DNA of 64,000 nucleotides from Ptychodera flava (lineage: Eukaryota > Hemichordata > Enteropneusta > Ptychoderidae), in assembly GCF_041260155.1 (NCBI RefSeq), contig NC_091944.1:17891772-17955771 (forward strand). Reading direction: 5' to 3'. The position numbers were made by a program, and so were the translations under genes. A model generated the notes under the pieces. It saw nothing but the letters and a program-made list of their open reading frames with translations. It had not been told where the DNA came from and ran no database searches. Below are positions 22,113-36,083 of the stretch, piece after piece (the first letter of the stretch is position 1; each line of letters begins with the position of its first letter).

Positions 22113-23206
22113 TATTTCAAACAGTAGTATTTTTTAGTTTTGCCACCAATTGATATATATTGTTCCACAAGTATGAACATAAAGTGATATAATCGTACAT
22201 TAGTATAGTGAACAAACTGATACTCTAGTTGCCACTTCTTGGAATACCATGTTATATAAATGTGGTGACATCAGTTTCATGAATGCTAGTTGATTATTTC
22301 AAAAGTTGACTCTATCCTTACATTAATGACTATAAACGTGTCCCGAGACAACAAGGTGTGAATGCTTTTGCATTCAAGGTATAGTGATAGATGACTTTGC
22401 TCTGACATTCGTATTCTTTAAAACAAATTTCACTTGTATGACAATAAGAATAATTACATTTGAACTATCGAGAGTATATGCGTGATTTAACAGCAAAAGA
22501 TCGAATGACTGAAAGTTTGCAAAGATATTTCACGAAACATGTAAAATCTGATAACAGACTGCCTTTTTTCAGTAATAACTTCCCCGCCGTCTAAGGCGGG
22601 CATTCCAGTGGGCGGAGTGGATTTCATATTATCAGTACCTGGCAGCGTACTGTCCCTCTAATCAAAGAATGTTTGAAAAGTTAGTCCGAAAACTGTATGA
22701 AGTCAGGATACGCTTATCACGGACTCTTTACTGTAATGCTTTTACTGGTTTGCTGTCATATTCAAATCATTTTGAATGTTGTGTATTCAAATTAAGTTGT
22801 CACTTGCTACTTGTGTAAATTTTTTAGATGTGATTTTGCCCAAGTGAGGTAATATAACAATTAATTTAAATTTCAACTTTAGCAAAAAATTTTAGGTCAT
22901 TTGTTTCTCAAAATACGAAAACTGTCAGGATGATCTTTGAAGTGTATTCTTAATTTTTAAGAGAATGGTTCAGAACTTCAATAAAAAACTTTGAGCAAAA
23001 ATAGTGTAGGTCTTTAAGTTTCGAGTTGCGTTTTACCTCTAAGAAATCAAAGGAAAAAATGAAATTAGAAAAAATTACTTAACCCGTGGAAGATAGTACT
23101 GACTTACCAACTCGGTGCAATGCAAATGTTAAAGGTATACAGTCACCTGTAATCTAAATATGCCCATATGTGGTCAAAGGGGCGTTCCTTGGTATTCCCT
23201 GGTCCC

Positions 23207-23297
23207 TGTCTGTCTGTCTGTCTGTCCGTTCGTCTGTCTGTCCGTTCGTCTGTCTGTCTCTGATGTTTGTCTGTCACTCTCTGTCCGTTTGTCTGCA

Positions 23298-23346
<49 letters not shown>

Positions 23347-23645
23347 TTCTGTCTGTTTTTCTGTCTTTCCGTCTGTCTGCGTGTAACCTTAACCATTTTA
23401 GGCCTACTGTAAAAAGTATGAAGGTTTTGTAGAAATAGTGTCGACATAATTTTAGTGAGAATATATGGTAAGTTAACGTATATTACATGCTTGAACGGCT
23501 TTATGTCTGTCTGTATCTTTTACGTTTGGAATTGTCCCTGTCTGTCTGTCTGTCCGTTTGTTTGTCTGTCTCTCTGTTTGTCTGTCTCTATCTGTCCGTC
23601 TGTCTGTGTGTCTGTCTCTCTATCTGTCTGTCTATCTGTTTGTCA
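23207..23645. repeat. (CTGT)n microsatellite blocks, spacer 3
   Basis: Two blocks, 23207-23384 and 23537-23645, separated by about 150 bp of unique spacer. Type II spacers have this paired arrangement. Confidence 0.95.
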
Positions 23646-24900
23646 AATTTCTGTCCATCTGCCTCTCTGACTGTCTGCCTTTGCTTGTATGTTGTATCCC
23701 TTTATGTCTCTGTATATCATTGAGTCTTGGTCCATTTTTTCTTTTTCTATCTGTGTGAAAGACTCCCATCTGTCTTATTCTGCTTCCCCCTCTCATTCTT
23801 CTTTGTTATTAATGAGATTGTTAAGGCACACGCATTGGAAACGTCTTATAAAGCCCATGATCGTCAACTATTTTACTACACATAACAAGTTTGAACCCCA
23901 TTATTCACCATGTTTTCATACTTGTAGTCTAGGCTGTTCTTTGAATATTCTTAAACGTCTGATAGTCAAACATTGTGGTATCAAGAGCAAATCTCATCGA
24001 AGTCAATTGACGTAATAATTGTCGATTTGCTTTTATTACGTACTCAGCAGAGAAGTATGATCTGTGAAAGTAGCCTTTATAACGAAAGTAAAGCAGATGT
24101 GCTACATTTGTTCTTGTATTTAACTTATGTTTAATACTGAAGATTTGCAAAGCGCAAACATTGTTCAAAGTCATATAAATTTCAGCCAATAGACCGAGAA
24201 AGAATCCTTGAAATCCAGGAAGGGATTTATATACGGACATCGACGCAAACCACATCATCTAACTCGTGAAGGCAGGTCTAATCTCATATGAAGGTCATTT
24301 AATCAAAGTAAATAGAGAAAGATAGTGTGATGATTTATTGCAACGTCCAGTCCAATATGACACCAAAGCATATCCAATAATCAACATCGGTTACGGTAAA
24401 TGATTTACAAGGCCGAGGAAACATTCTAAACATGTCTATAATAATAATAATGTTATTTTGAACCATGCTTAGTGGTGGTATTCCAGGTATTGGGAATAGG
24501 TCAAGAAAAGTCATAATGCAATCGCCAACGAGTAAGTCTGATATACACAGGTTTTGCTTATATGTATCATCCTTTGCGAAACTGGATGTTTTTCTACAAT
24601 AAATTAATCTGGTTCTCTATTGTGAAAATTGTATTATAACGTTACAATCGTGATCAGGTTGATGCAAAGAGTAAAAAATGACTCTGTAGAATAAGCTTTT
24701 ATTACTTTATTTCTTTAAGTAATCATCAGATACAACGAGATTAATGATTGAAAGATACGTGATGAATAAAGTCGTGGGCAGCGATACACAAAGATAATGA
24801 CACTTACATACAATAGAAGGCTGAGATCAATCATTTGCAAGAAATCTGAAAATATGAAGAACAAAAGCAACATGAAGATTTTCTATGAGTATCAATCTTT

Positions 24901-26247
24901 AAATTGTACAAAGTCACCAATGTAAATGTCAAGTCGGAAAGATAATCACTGTAGGGCAGGGAGTCACCAGGGAAATTCCACTATTCAGTGTACTTTTCGT
25001 TCATTTGTGGAGACCTGTCATCCTCATCAACATCATGACAGCTCATATCATCAGGCTGTAAACAAAGTCATTTTTTGTAGCTACTAGTATCTAAGGTTGA
25101 TAGTATATCCTGTAGTTCTGACTTGTGTCGCCACTCTTTTAACCACACGTATCACACCAGTATCGGTATCTTCTTTGTAATTATTCTACCATGTAGATAC
25201 CTTAATATACGATTTGGCATGTTCATATCAAATGCGGTATAAGCCAACGAGAAGGCCGGTATTTCAATGAAAACCATTTAAGATTAATTATAAAAGAATG
25301 TACTTATTATTGAATTGTGGGTATTAACATGAGAGTAGTAGCTCGAATATTATCCTTCCTGTCGGAAATTGACAAAAAGTAGGTTCACATTTAATATTGT
25401 AAGATGATGTTAAGAAATTTTTCGATCGTTTCTCAGGCTAACATACCGATGAGAAGAAGTTTTTAAAATATTTATCAGGCTAGCGTACCAACGTTTGTTT
25501 AGTTTATTCTCCTGTATCCATTGAATCTAACTATAAATGCTAAATGGCATGTAATGAAAGAAGCTGAAGAAAACTTGCAGGTTTGTACAACCCAGTTCAC
25601 AAATACAAAGGAAGTAACAATTAAATTTTATACAGACAGAATAAACAAAGTCGGTTCATTGACACAGAAGTACCATATATCAAGGAAATCCTAAGAACTT
25701 GTTAGCTTAAACGTGTAAACTGTTAATTATTCAGCCAAATGTATCACTTTTTTCAAATCTTTGAACCATTTTACATATTTAATTATCTTTACTCTCGTTT
25801 GCGACTCAGAATTCATTTGAGGATGTTATGAAGCCTTTTGCTTGTTGAAATATGGTGTAGTAATAGAGACAAGTAGAATTTCTCACGAACATTGAACATT
25901 GGCGAACCTTACGTCATATATGTATAAGTCTTGTAAATCTTGTATGATTGTACAAAACAGGTTGAAATGTAACACGCACTATGAGCTATTTTCGCAAGTA
26001 TGTAATACGTAACTGGACTAAAAATCAGCTCAACTATTTCACGATACTGGTTTGAACGAATCTCATTGTTTTCTATGGTAAAGTTGGACCTCTAGAGTGG
26101 GAAATGGGGTTGATGGGTTAAACTATCTGCAAAAAGTATAAACTGTGCAGCAGTTCACAGTTTAACGTTTCAGCTCTGTTTAGCTCTTTCCTAAGAAATG
26201 CTAACATGAGTTTTCCATGAAGGCCAGATACTTCAATACTGACCTAT
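24901..26247. repeat. Spacer 3 distal part and 3' flank of receptor copy 4
   Basis: 25240-26247 is nearly identical to 31580-32567, but the segment just before it (24780-25000) follows spacer 2 (19020-19240) instead. No gene seen. Confidence 0.7.
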
Positions 26248-27319
26248 TTAGACAACTGAGTTAGTGAGAGTCACTGAAATATGCCCTGGATTGGTGGAGC
26301 TTGTCTGCCCAGGATGTGTTGCTGGTACCACCTGGTTCGTTTTGGACAACTTCGAGCAACGGATCAGTTTACCTGTCAGGAGATCTTTGTATGCTTCTTT
26401 GAAATGTCTGTTGTTGACGCCATAAGAAATGGGTTCATTACTCCGCCAATGTGTATCAGGGGGTAAGATAGGATGAAGCCTTCGATTGGCGGTCGTCGGT
26501 CCTGCAACTTTGCAATGAAAATGATAATGGTAACCGGCAGGTAGCCAAAAGAACCAGGCAAAAAATACCAAATACCACAAGTAACATGCGCAGCTCTTGT
26601 GGGGTTGCAACTGTTACAGTTGAGCTCTGAGACTGTGTGGAGTCGTGAGCTTGTACTCGGAGCCTGCTCTTTAAGACATGGCGATGATAAGGATGTACCA
26701 CAGAATGACCAGAAAGGAAGGGGTATAAACGAGAGATATGATGAAGAGTTTTGTCCCAGGTATTAGACAGCGAAATGCTGTCGGATCATAAGACGACAGT
26801 GAAGTGTCTTTGTACACTGTGTATTGCGACACTATAGGTGCGCTCCAGGCGAAGATAATGGCCAGAGTAATGGTGATTCCGTTTGTAAGTCTCCGATACA
26901 TATTGTTATGGACGATATAGATGTATCGATTGATGGAGATAAACGCAGTTAGCCAGAGCGACGTTGATACCATGATAGGGATGAAGTAAGTTGTGTATGA
27001 GACAGTACAAGGATCCAAGTCTCCAAACTCGATGGAAGTATGAGTGCATGGTCGGAAGAGAAATGAAGAGCGCCGAGATGATATCTGTCAGACTGAGATT
27101 AACCAAGAAGAGGTTCATCCATGTTCTCAGATTCTTCTTGAAGATGACGATTAAAATGAACATGATGTTCCCAACCAGTGTTCCCACTGCAAAGAGTAGT
27201 TCTAGTGATCCATACAGTTGTGTTATCCAATGTGCAGGCAAAGAGTCTGTAGCCAGGACGTGATGTTGGTTGAGAGTAGTATTGGTTCTGTTCGTATCGT
27301 TAAATTTCCCAAAAACCAT
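26248..27319 (-). pseudogene. Subfamily A GPCR, copy 4, frameshifted
   Basis: Whole-length homologue of genes 3 and 6 but broken. It has four single-base indels relative to its paralogues: near 26424, 26547 and 26680 (losses) and near 26979 (a gain). The ATG of the family start MNRTN is deleted as three bases (near 27293), leaving NDTNRTN; only the upstream ATG (MVF) remains in frame. The upstream octamer reads ATACAAAT (27393-27400). All family motifs (NRY, GYLP, NP) are still readable. The indels sit in short homopolymers, so some could be assembly errors, but the start-codon and octamer changes are shared with copy 5. Confidence 0.85.
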
Positions 27320-28344
27320 GCTTATCATGTGCTAATGTGCAGCGTCTGACCGACTGAAACGCATAATATACAGGCTTCCCTTTAAATCTTACATACAAAT
27401 AAGACGCCTGCAATTTGCCGACATCGTTTCTCAATCGAAAGTTGTATTGAAGGTTAAACTGATTTTGACTTATGCCGTGGAGGTAGCAGGATTGTATTGT
27501 TCGTGTCATGTTGAATTCGAGTCATTCAATAATTTGGCTTTATGTTGATTTAATATGTGGAGGGACTTTCGACCACTGATACCGATAGCCTTCCTTACGA
27601 TTTTATAACCCAATTAGTTCATCGTCCTTTACAGACGGCTTGAAAAAGCATTGAAGGCTAGAGGGATCGTAACTTTCCCTGTCGAGGAAATATAGTTGTT
27701 ATATTCGAGTCAATTTGGAATTTGACTAGTTCACTAATTGAGCTGTATGTTTCGGAAGGCATCGGACAAATTTCAGGTGTCGATATATTTTCTGCCTCTG
27801 ATTGCAGAAGTACCGACAATTTGTAAATAATAAAGCGACACTTGCGCTTTCGTTTCTTGGTCCACTGCCTCTAGTTGTAATAGAGAGATTACGATTGATT
27901 AAGATGAGAAGCGCGATGAGATGAGAGCCTTGAAGCGGATATCTCTCTCAGTTTTTTCACAGACATGTCGATTTTCCATCTTTCCTTGCGAAGACTACTT
28001 TTTGACGAAATGGCTGATAGTTTAGAAATTAAATTTTCTGAACTTGTAGGCGATTTGTGGCATGATTTTCGTAGGCTCAATCATAGACTTTAACTTTCTG
28101 TCTATCGTCTTCCCGTATTCTTATGTGATTTCCATTTTTCGTAAAGAATCTACAGTTCAAAACCCGATAAATTTCGGAGATTTCTTATCGCGCTTGATCA
28201 GACGATCTTATGAGATTATATCTTCAGCTGCTGTCTGCGATATGTTTGTTCAAACAGAATCTGTCATGTTGAAGAAGACGATAAGAAAGAAACACATCTG
28301 ACTTGTGATGTGTTAAAATATTTCAAATTTTGACAGTGAATATT

Positions 28345-28436
28345 CGGAGATTTAGCCGAGCGGTTCTCTCTGTGGCCTCTCAGCTAGGCGACTGATGCCG
28401 TATGTTGTGGGTTCGAATCCGATTGAAAACTAGCCG
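28345..28436 (+). mobile_element. tRNA-derived insertion (SINE-like), copy in spacer 4
   Basis: Identical or nearly identical to 22021-22112 and flanked by the same TATT duplication (28341-28344, 28437-28440). It is a copy made by the 6.3-kb unit duplication, not a separate insertion. Confidence 0.75.
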
Positions 28437-29530
28437 TATTTCAAAACAGTAGTATTTTTAGTTTTGCCACCAATTGATATATATTGTTCCACAAGTATGA
28501 ACATAAAGTGATATAATCGTACATTAGTATAGTGAACAAACTGATACTCTAGTTGCCACTTCTTGGAATACCATGTTATATAAATGTGGTGACATCAGTT
28601 TCATGAATGCTAGTTGATTATTTCAAAAGTTGACTCTATCCTTACATTAATGACTATAAACGTGTCCCGAGACAACAAGGTGTGAATGCTTTTGCATTCA
28701 AGGTATAGTGATAGATGACTTTGCTCTGACATTCGTATTCTTTAAAACAAATTTCACTTGTATGACAATAAGAATAATTACATTTGAACTATCGAGAGTA
28801 TATGCGTGATTTAACAGCAAAAGATCGAATGACTGAAAGTTTGCAAAGATATTTCACGAAACATGTAAAATCTGATAACAGACTGCCTTTTTTCAGTAAT
28901 AACTTCCCCGCCGTCTAAGGCGGGCATTCCAGTGGGCGGAGTGGATTTCATATTATCAGTACCTGGCAGCGTACTGTCCCTCTAATCAAAGAATGTTTGA
29001 AAAGTTAGTCCGAAAAAACTGTATGAAGTCAGGATACGCTTATCACGGACTCTTTACTGTAATGCTTTTACTGGTTTGCTGTCATATTCAAATCATTTTG
29101 AATGTTGTGTATTCAAATTAAGTTGTCACTTGCTACTTGTGTAAATTTTTTAGATGTGATTTTGCCCAAGTGAGGTAATATAACAATTAATTTAAATTTC
29201 AACTTTAGCAAAAAATTTAGGTCATTTGTTTCTCAAAATACGAAAACTGTCAGGATGATCTTTGAAGTGTATTCTTAATTTTTAAGAGAATGGTTCAGAA
29301 CTTCAATAAAAAACTTTGAGCAAAAATAGTGTAGGTCTTTAAGTTTCGAGTTGCGTTTTACCTCTAAGAAATCAAAGGAAAAAATGAAAATTAGAAAAAA
29401 TTACTTAACCCGTGGAAGATAGTACTGACTTACCAACTCGGTGCAATGCAAATGTTAAGGTATACAGTCACCTGTAATCTAAATATGCCCATATGTGGTC
29501 AAAGGGGCGTTCCTTGGTATTCCCTGGTCC

Positions 29531-29622
29531 CTGTCTGTCTGTCTGTCTGTCCGTTCGTCTGTCTGTCCGTTCGTCTGTCTGTCTCTGATGTTTGTCTGTC
29601 ACTCTCTGTCCGTTTGTCTGCA

Positions 29623-29679
<57 letters not shown>

Positions 29680-29976
29680 TTCTGTCTGTTTTTCTGTCTT
29701 TCCGTCTGTCTGCGTGTAACCTTAACCATTTTAGGCCTACTGTAAAAAGTATGAAGGTTTTGTAGAAATAGTGTCGACATAATTTTAGTGAGAATATATG
29801 GTAAGTTAACGTATATTACATGCTTGAACGGCTTTATGTCTGTCTGTATCTTTTACGTTTGGAATTGTCCCTGTCTGTCTGTCTGTCCGTTTGTTTGTCT
29901 GTCTCTCTGTTTGTCTGTCTCTATCTGTCCGTCTGTCTGTGTGTCTGTCTCTCTATCTGTCTGTCTATCTGTTTGT
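29531..29976. repeat. (CTGT)n microsatellite blocks, spacer 4
   Basis: Two blocks (29531-29716 and 29870-29976) matching those of spacer 3; the first is a few repeat units longer. Confidence 0.95.
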
Positions 29977-31200
29977 CAAATTTCTGTCCATCTGCCTCTC
30001 TGACTGTCTGCCTTTGCTTGTATGTTGTATCCCTTTATGTCTCTGTATATCATTGAGTCTTGGTCCATTTTTTCTTTTTCTATCTGTGTGAAAGACTCCC
30101 ATCTGTCTTATTCTGCTTCCCCCTCTCATTCTTCTTTGTTATTAATGAGATTGTTAAGGCACACGCATTTGGAAACGTCTTATAAAGCCCATGATCGTCA
30201 ACTATTTTACTACACATAACAAGTTTGAACCCCATTATTCACCATGTTTTCATACTTGTAGTCTAGGCTGTTCTTTGAATATTCTTAAACGTCTGATAGT
30301 CAAACATTGTGGTATCAAGAGCAAATCTCATCGAAGTCAATTGACGTAATAATTGTCGATTTGCTTTTATTACGTACTCAGAGAAGTATGATCTGTGAAA
30401 GTAGCCTTTATAACGAAAGTAAAGCAGATGTGCTACATTTGTTCTTGTAATTTAACTTATGTTTAATACCTGAAGATTTGCAAAGCGCAAACATTGTTCA
30501 AAGTCATATAAATTTCAGCCAATAGACCGAGAAAGAATCCTTGAAATCCAGGAAGGGATTTATATACGGACATCGACGCAAACCACATCATCTAACTCGT
30601 GAAGGCAGGTCTAATCTCATATGAAGGTCATTTAATCAAAGTAAATAGAGAAAGATAGTGTGATGATTTATTGCAACGTCCAGTCCAATATGACACCAAA
30701 GCATATCCAATAATCAACATCGGTTACGGTAAATGATTTACAAGGCCGAGGAAACATTCTAAACATGTCTATAATAATATAATGTTATTTTGAACCATGC
30801 TTAGTGGTGGTATTCCAGGTATTGGGAATAGGTCAAGAAAAGTCATAATGCAATCGTAAGTCTGATATACACAGGTGTTGCTTATATGTATCATCCTTTG
30901 CGAAACTGGATGTTTTTCTACAATAAATTAATCTGGTTCTCTATTGTGAAAATTGTATTATAACTTTACAATCGTGATCAGGTTGATGCAAAGAGTAAAA
31001 AATGACTCTGTAGAATAAGCTTTATTACTTTATTTCTTTAAGTAATCATCAGATACAACGAGATTAATGATTGAAAGATAAGTGATAAATAAAGTCGTGT
31101 TCAGCGATACACAAAGATAATGACACTTGCATACAATAGAAGGCTGAGATCAATCATTTGCAAGAAATCTGAAAATATGAAGAACAAAAACAAAATGAGG

Positions 31201-32567
31201 ATTTTCTACGAGTGTCAATTTTTAAAATGTACAAAGTCGCCAATGTAAATGTCAAGTCGGGAAGATAATCACAGTTGGGCATGGAGTCACTAGGGAACGC
31301 CGATATTCAGTGTTCTTTTCGTTCACTTGTGGAGACCTGTCATCCTCATCAATATCCATACAGCTCATCTCATCAGGCTGTAGACAAAGTCATTTTTGTA
31401 GCTACTAGTATCTAAGGTTGATAGTATATCCTGCAGTTCTGACTTGTGTCGCCACTCTTTTAACTACACGTATCACACCGGTACCGTATCTTCTTTGTAA
31501 TTATTCCACCTTGTAGTTACAATAATTTACGAGTTTGGTATGTTCATATCAAATGCGGTATAAACCAACGAAAAGGCCGATATTTCAATGAAAACCATTT
31601 AAGATTAATTATAAAAGAATGTACTTATTATTGAATTGTGGGTATTAACATGAGAGTAGTAGCTCCGAATATTATCCTTCCTGTCGGAAATTGACAAAAA
31701 GTAGGTTCACATTTAATATTGTAAGATGATGTTAAGAAATTTTTCGATCGTTCTCAGGCTAACATACCGATGAGAAGAAGTTTTTAAAATATTTATCAGG
31801 CTAGCGTACCAACGTTTGTTTAGTTTATTCTCCTGCATGCTTTGAATCTGACTATAAATGCTAAATGGCATGTAATGAAAGAAGCTCAAGAAAACTTGCA
31901 GGTTTGTACAACCCAGTTCACAAATACAAAGGAAGTAACAATTAAATTTTATACAGACAGAATAAACAAAGTCGGTTCATTGACACAGAAGTACCATATA
32001 TCAAGGAAATCCTAAGAACTTGTTAGCTTAAACGTGTAAACTGTTAATTATTCAGCCAAATGTATCACTTTTTTCAAATCTTTGAACCATTTTACATATT
32101 TAATTATCTTTACTCTCGTTTGCGACTCAGAATTCATTTGAGGATGTTATGAAGCCTTTTGCTTGTTGAAATATGGTGTAGTAATAGAGACAAGTAGAAT
32201 TTCTCACGAACATTGAACATTGGCGAACCTTACGTCATATATGTATAAATCTTGTAAATCTTGTATGATTGTACAAAACAGGTTGAAATGTAACACGCAC
32301 TATGAGCTATTTTCGCAAGTATGTAATACGTAACTGGACTAAAAATCAGCTCAACTATTTCACGATACTGGTTTGAACGAATCTCATTGTTTTCTATGGT
32401 AAAGTTGGACCTCTAGAGTGGGAAATGGGGTTGATGGGTTAAACTATCTGCAAAAAGTATAAACTGTGCAGCAGTTCACAGTTTAACGTTTCAGCTCTGT
32501 TTAGCGTTTCCTAAGAAATGCTAACATGAGTTTTCCATGAAGGCCAGATACTTCAATACTGACCTAT
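31201..32567. repeat. Spacer 4 distal part and 3' flank of receptor copy 5
   Basis: Non-coding. It differs from spacer 3 at about one base in twenty between 31200 and 31400, then becomes nearly identical again, a mosaic pattern. Confidence 0.65.
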
Positions 32568-33640
32568 TTAGACAACTGAGTTAGTGAGAGTCACTGAAAT
32601 ATGCCCTGGATTGGTGGAGCTTGTCTGCCCAGGATGTGTGCTGGTACCACCTGGTTCGTTTTGGACAACTTCGAGCAACGGATCAGTTTACCTGTCAGGA
32701 GATCTTTGTATGCTTCTTTGAAATGTCTGTTGTTGACGCCATAAAGAAATGGGTTCATTACTCCGCCAATGTGTATCAAGGGGTAAGATAGGATGAAGCC
32801 TTCGAACGGCGGTCGTCGGTCCTGCAACTTTGCAATGAAAATGATGAAGGCAACCGGCAGGTAGCCAAGGAGAACAAGGCAAAAAATACCAAATACCACA
32901 AGTAACATGCGCAGCTCTTGTGGGGTTGCAACTGTTACAGTTGAGCTCTGAGACTGTGTGGAGTCGTGAGCTTGTAATCGGAGCCTGCTCTTTAAGACAT
33001 GAGCGATGATAAGGATGTACAACAGAATGACCAGAAAGGAAGGGGTATAAACGAGAGATATGAAGAAGAGTTTTGTCCCAGGTATTAGACAGCGAAATGC
33101 TGTCGGATCATAAGACGACAGTGAAGTGTCTTTGTACACTGTGTATTGCGACACTATAGGTGCGCTCCAGGCGAAGATAATGGCCAGAGTAATGGTGATT
33201 CCGTTTGTAAGTCTCCGATACATATTGTTATGGACGATATAGATGTATCGATTGATGGAAATAAACGCAGTTAGCCAGAGCGACGTTGATACCATGAAGG
33301 GATGAAGTAAGTTGTGTATGAGACAGTACAAGGATCCAAGTCTCCAAACTCGATGGTAGTATGAGTGCATGGTCGGAAGAGAAATAAAGAGCGCGCGAGA
33401 TGATATCTGTCAGACTGAGATTAACCAAGAAGAGGTTCATCCATGTTCTCAGTTTCTTCTTAAAGATGACAATTAAAATGAACATGATGTTCCCAACCAG
33501 TGTTCCCACTGCAAAGAGTAGTTCTAGTGATCCATACAGTTGTGTTATCCAATGTGCAGGCAAAGAGTCTGTAGCCAGGACGTGATGTTGGTTGAGAGTA
33601 GTATTGGTTCTGTTCGTATCGTTAAATTTCCAAAAACCAT
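32568..33640 (-). pseudogene. Subfamily A GPCR, copy 5, frameshifted
   Basis: Closest to copy 4. Shares its deletion of the MNRTN start ATG (near 33614) and its mutated octamer ATACAAAT (33714-33721). It has its own one-base loss next to the upstream ATG (near 33630), a one-base gain in TM2 (GCGCGCGAG near 33393) and a one-base loss in the tail (near 32639). From MHSYYHRVWRLG through TM7 the frame is open for 259 codons with C, NRY, W, P, GYLP and NPFLY intact. A functional product is unlikely unless these indels are sequencing errors. Confidence 0.85.
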
Positions 33641-36051
33641 GCTTATCATGTGCTAATGTGCAGCGTCTGACCGACTGAAACGCATAATATACAGGCTTCC
33701 CTTTAAATCTTACATACAAATAAGACGCCTGCAATTTGCCGACATCGTTTCTCAATCGAAAGTTGTATTGAAGGTTAAACTGATTTTGACTTATGCCGTG
33801 GAGGTAGCAGGATTGTATTGTTCGTGTCAATGTTGAATTCGAGTCATTCAATAATTTGGCTTTATGTTGATTTCATATGTGGAGGGACTTTCGACCACTG
33901 ATACTGATAGCCTTCCTTACGATTTTATATCCCAATTAATTCATCGTCCTTTACAGACAGCTGGAAAAAACATTGAAGGCTGAAGTGATTGTGACTTTTC
34001 CTGTCGAGGAAATAAAGTTGTTATATTTGAGTCAATTTGGAATTTGACCAGTTCACTAATTGAGCTGTATGTTTCGAAGGCATCAGACAGACTTCAGGTG
34101 TTGATAATTTTCTGCCTCTGATTGCATGAAATACCGACAATTTGCAAATAATAAAGCGACACTTGCGCTTTCGTTTCTTGGTTTACTACCTCTAATTGTA
34201 ATAGAGATATTACGATTGGTTAAGATGAGAAGCTCGAAGAGATGATCTTGATGAGAACCTTGAAGCTAATATCTCTCTCTCAGTTTATTCACAGATATGT
34301 CGACTCGCCATCTTTCTTTTGAGCAGCCTACTTTTCGATGAAATGGCTTGTAGGCGATTGTGGCATGATTTTCGTAGGCTCAATTATAGACTTTAACTTT
34401 CTGTCTATCGTCTTCCAGCATTCTTGTGTGATTTCCATCTTTCGTAAAGAATCTAGAGTTCAAAACCCGATAAATTTTGGAGATTTCTTATCGCTCTTGA
34501 TCAGACGATTTTATGAGATTATATCTTCAGCTGCTGTCTGCGATATGTTTGTTCAAACAGAATCTGTCATGTTGAAGAAGACGATAAGAAAGAAACACAT
34601 CTGATTTGTGATGGGTTAACATATTTCAATATTGTGACAGTGAATATTTCAAAACAGGAGTATTTTTTAGTTTTGCCACACATTGATATATTTTATTCAA
34701 CAAGTATGAATATGAAGTGATATAATAACATATTAGTATAATGAACAAACTGATACTCTAGTTGCCACGTTTTGGAAGACCATGTTATATGAATGTGTTG
34801 ACATCATTTTCAAGAATGCAAGTCGATTTTTTCAAAAGTTGACTCTATCGTTTGTTTTTTATCCTTACATTAATGACTATAAACGTGTCCCGAGAGAACA
34901 GGTGTGAATGCTTTTGAATTCAAGGTCGTAATAGATATCTTTGCTCTGACATTCATTTGTACAAGTATTCTTAACACATTCACTTGTATGACAATAAGAA
35001 TAATTACATTTTGAACTATCGAGAGTATTTGCGTAATTTAACACCTAAAGATCGAATGGCTGAAAAGTGTGTAAAGATATTTCACGAAACATGTAAAATC
35101 TGATAACAGACAACCTTTTTTCAGTAATAACTTCCTTGCCGTCTAAGGCGGGCATTCCAGTGGGCGGAGTGGATTTCATATTACCAGTACCTGGCAGCGT
35201 ACTGTCCCTCTAATCAAAGAATGTTGAAAAGTTAGTCCAAAAAACTGTACGAAGTCAGGATACGCTTGTCACTGACTCTTTACTGCAATGCTTTTACTGG
35301 TTTTCTGTCATTTTAAAATCATTTTGAACCTCGTGTATTCAAATTAAGTTGTCACTTGCTACTTGTTTAAAATTTTTAGATGTGATTTTCCCCATTGAGG
35401 TATATAACAAATTATAAATTTCAACTTTAGCAGAAATGTTAGGTCATTTGTTTCTCAAACTGTCATGGTGACCTTTCAAGTGTATTCTTAATTTTTAAGA
35501 GAATGGTTCAGAACTTCAATAAAAAACTTTGAGCAAAATAGTGTAGGTCTTTAAGTTTCGAGTTGCGTTTTACCCCTAAGAAATTAAAGGTAAAATGAAA
35601 ATTAGAAAAAAATACTGAACACATAGAAGACAGTACTGACTTACCAACTCGGTGCAATGCACATGTTAAATGTATACAGTCACCTGTAATCTAAATATGC
35701 CCATATATGGTCAAAAGGGCGTTCCTTGGTATTCCCTGGTCCCTGTCTGTCTGTCTGTCCGTTCGTATGTCTGTCTCTGATGTCGATGTGTCACTCTCTG
35801 TCCGCCTGTCTGCATGTCTGTCTGCGTGTCTGTCTGTCTGTCTGTCCGTCTGTCTGCGTGTCTGTCTGCGTGTCTGTGTGCGTGTCTGTCTGTCTGTCTC
35901 TGTCTGTCCATCTGTCTGCGTGTCACATGAATTGTTGTTAGGACTACTGTAAAAGTATGAAGGTTTTGTAGAAATATTGTCCACATAATTTTAGTGTGAA
36001 TATATGCAAAGTTAACGTATACGTGCTTGAACGGCTGTCTGTCTGTCCGTT

Positions 36052-36083
<32 letters not shown>

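Larger units (their letters stand above)
21240..24900. repeat. Type II spacer, copy 3 (near-identical to copy 4)
   Basis: Matches 27560-31200 almost base for base with an offset of about 6.32 kb. The differences seen are mostly single-base indels in homopolymers. Contains a tRNA-derived insertion (22021-22112) and two (CTGT)n blocks. A plus-strand open frame of 111 codons at 21641-21976 is open only here; see findings. Confidence 0.85.
27560..31200. repeat. Type II spacer, copy 4 (near-identical to copy 3)
   Basis: Partner of 21240-24900. The 111-codon frame seen in copy 3 is interrupted here by one extra base (ctttaactt for ctttactt near 28090), leaving a 79-codon tail. (CTGT)n blocks and the tRNA-derived insertion are at the same relative places. 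Confidence 0.85.
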
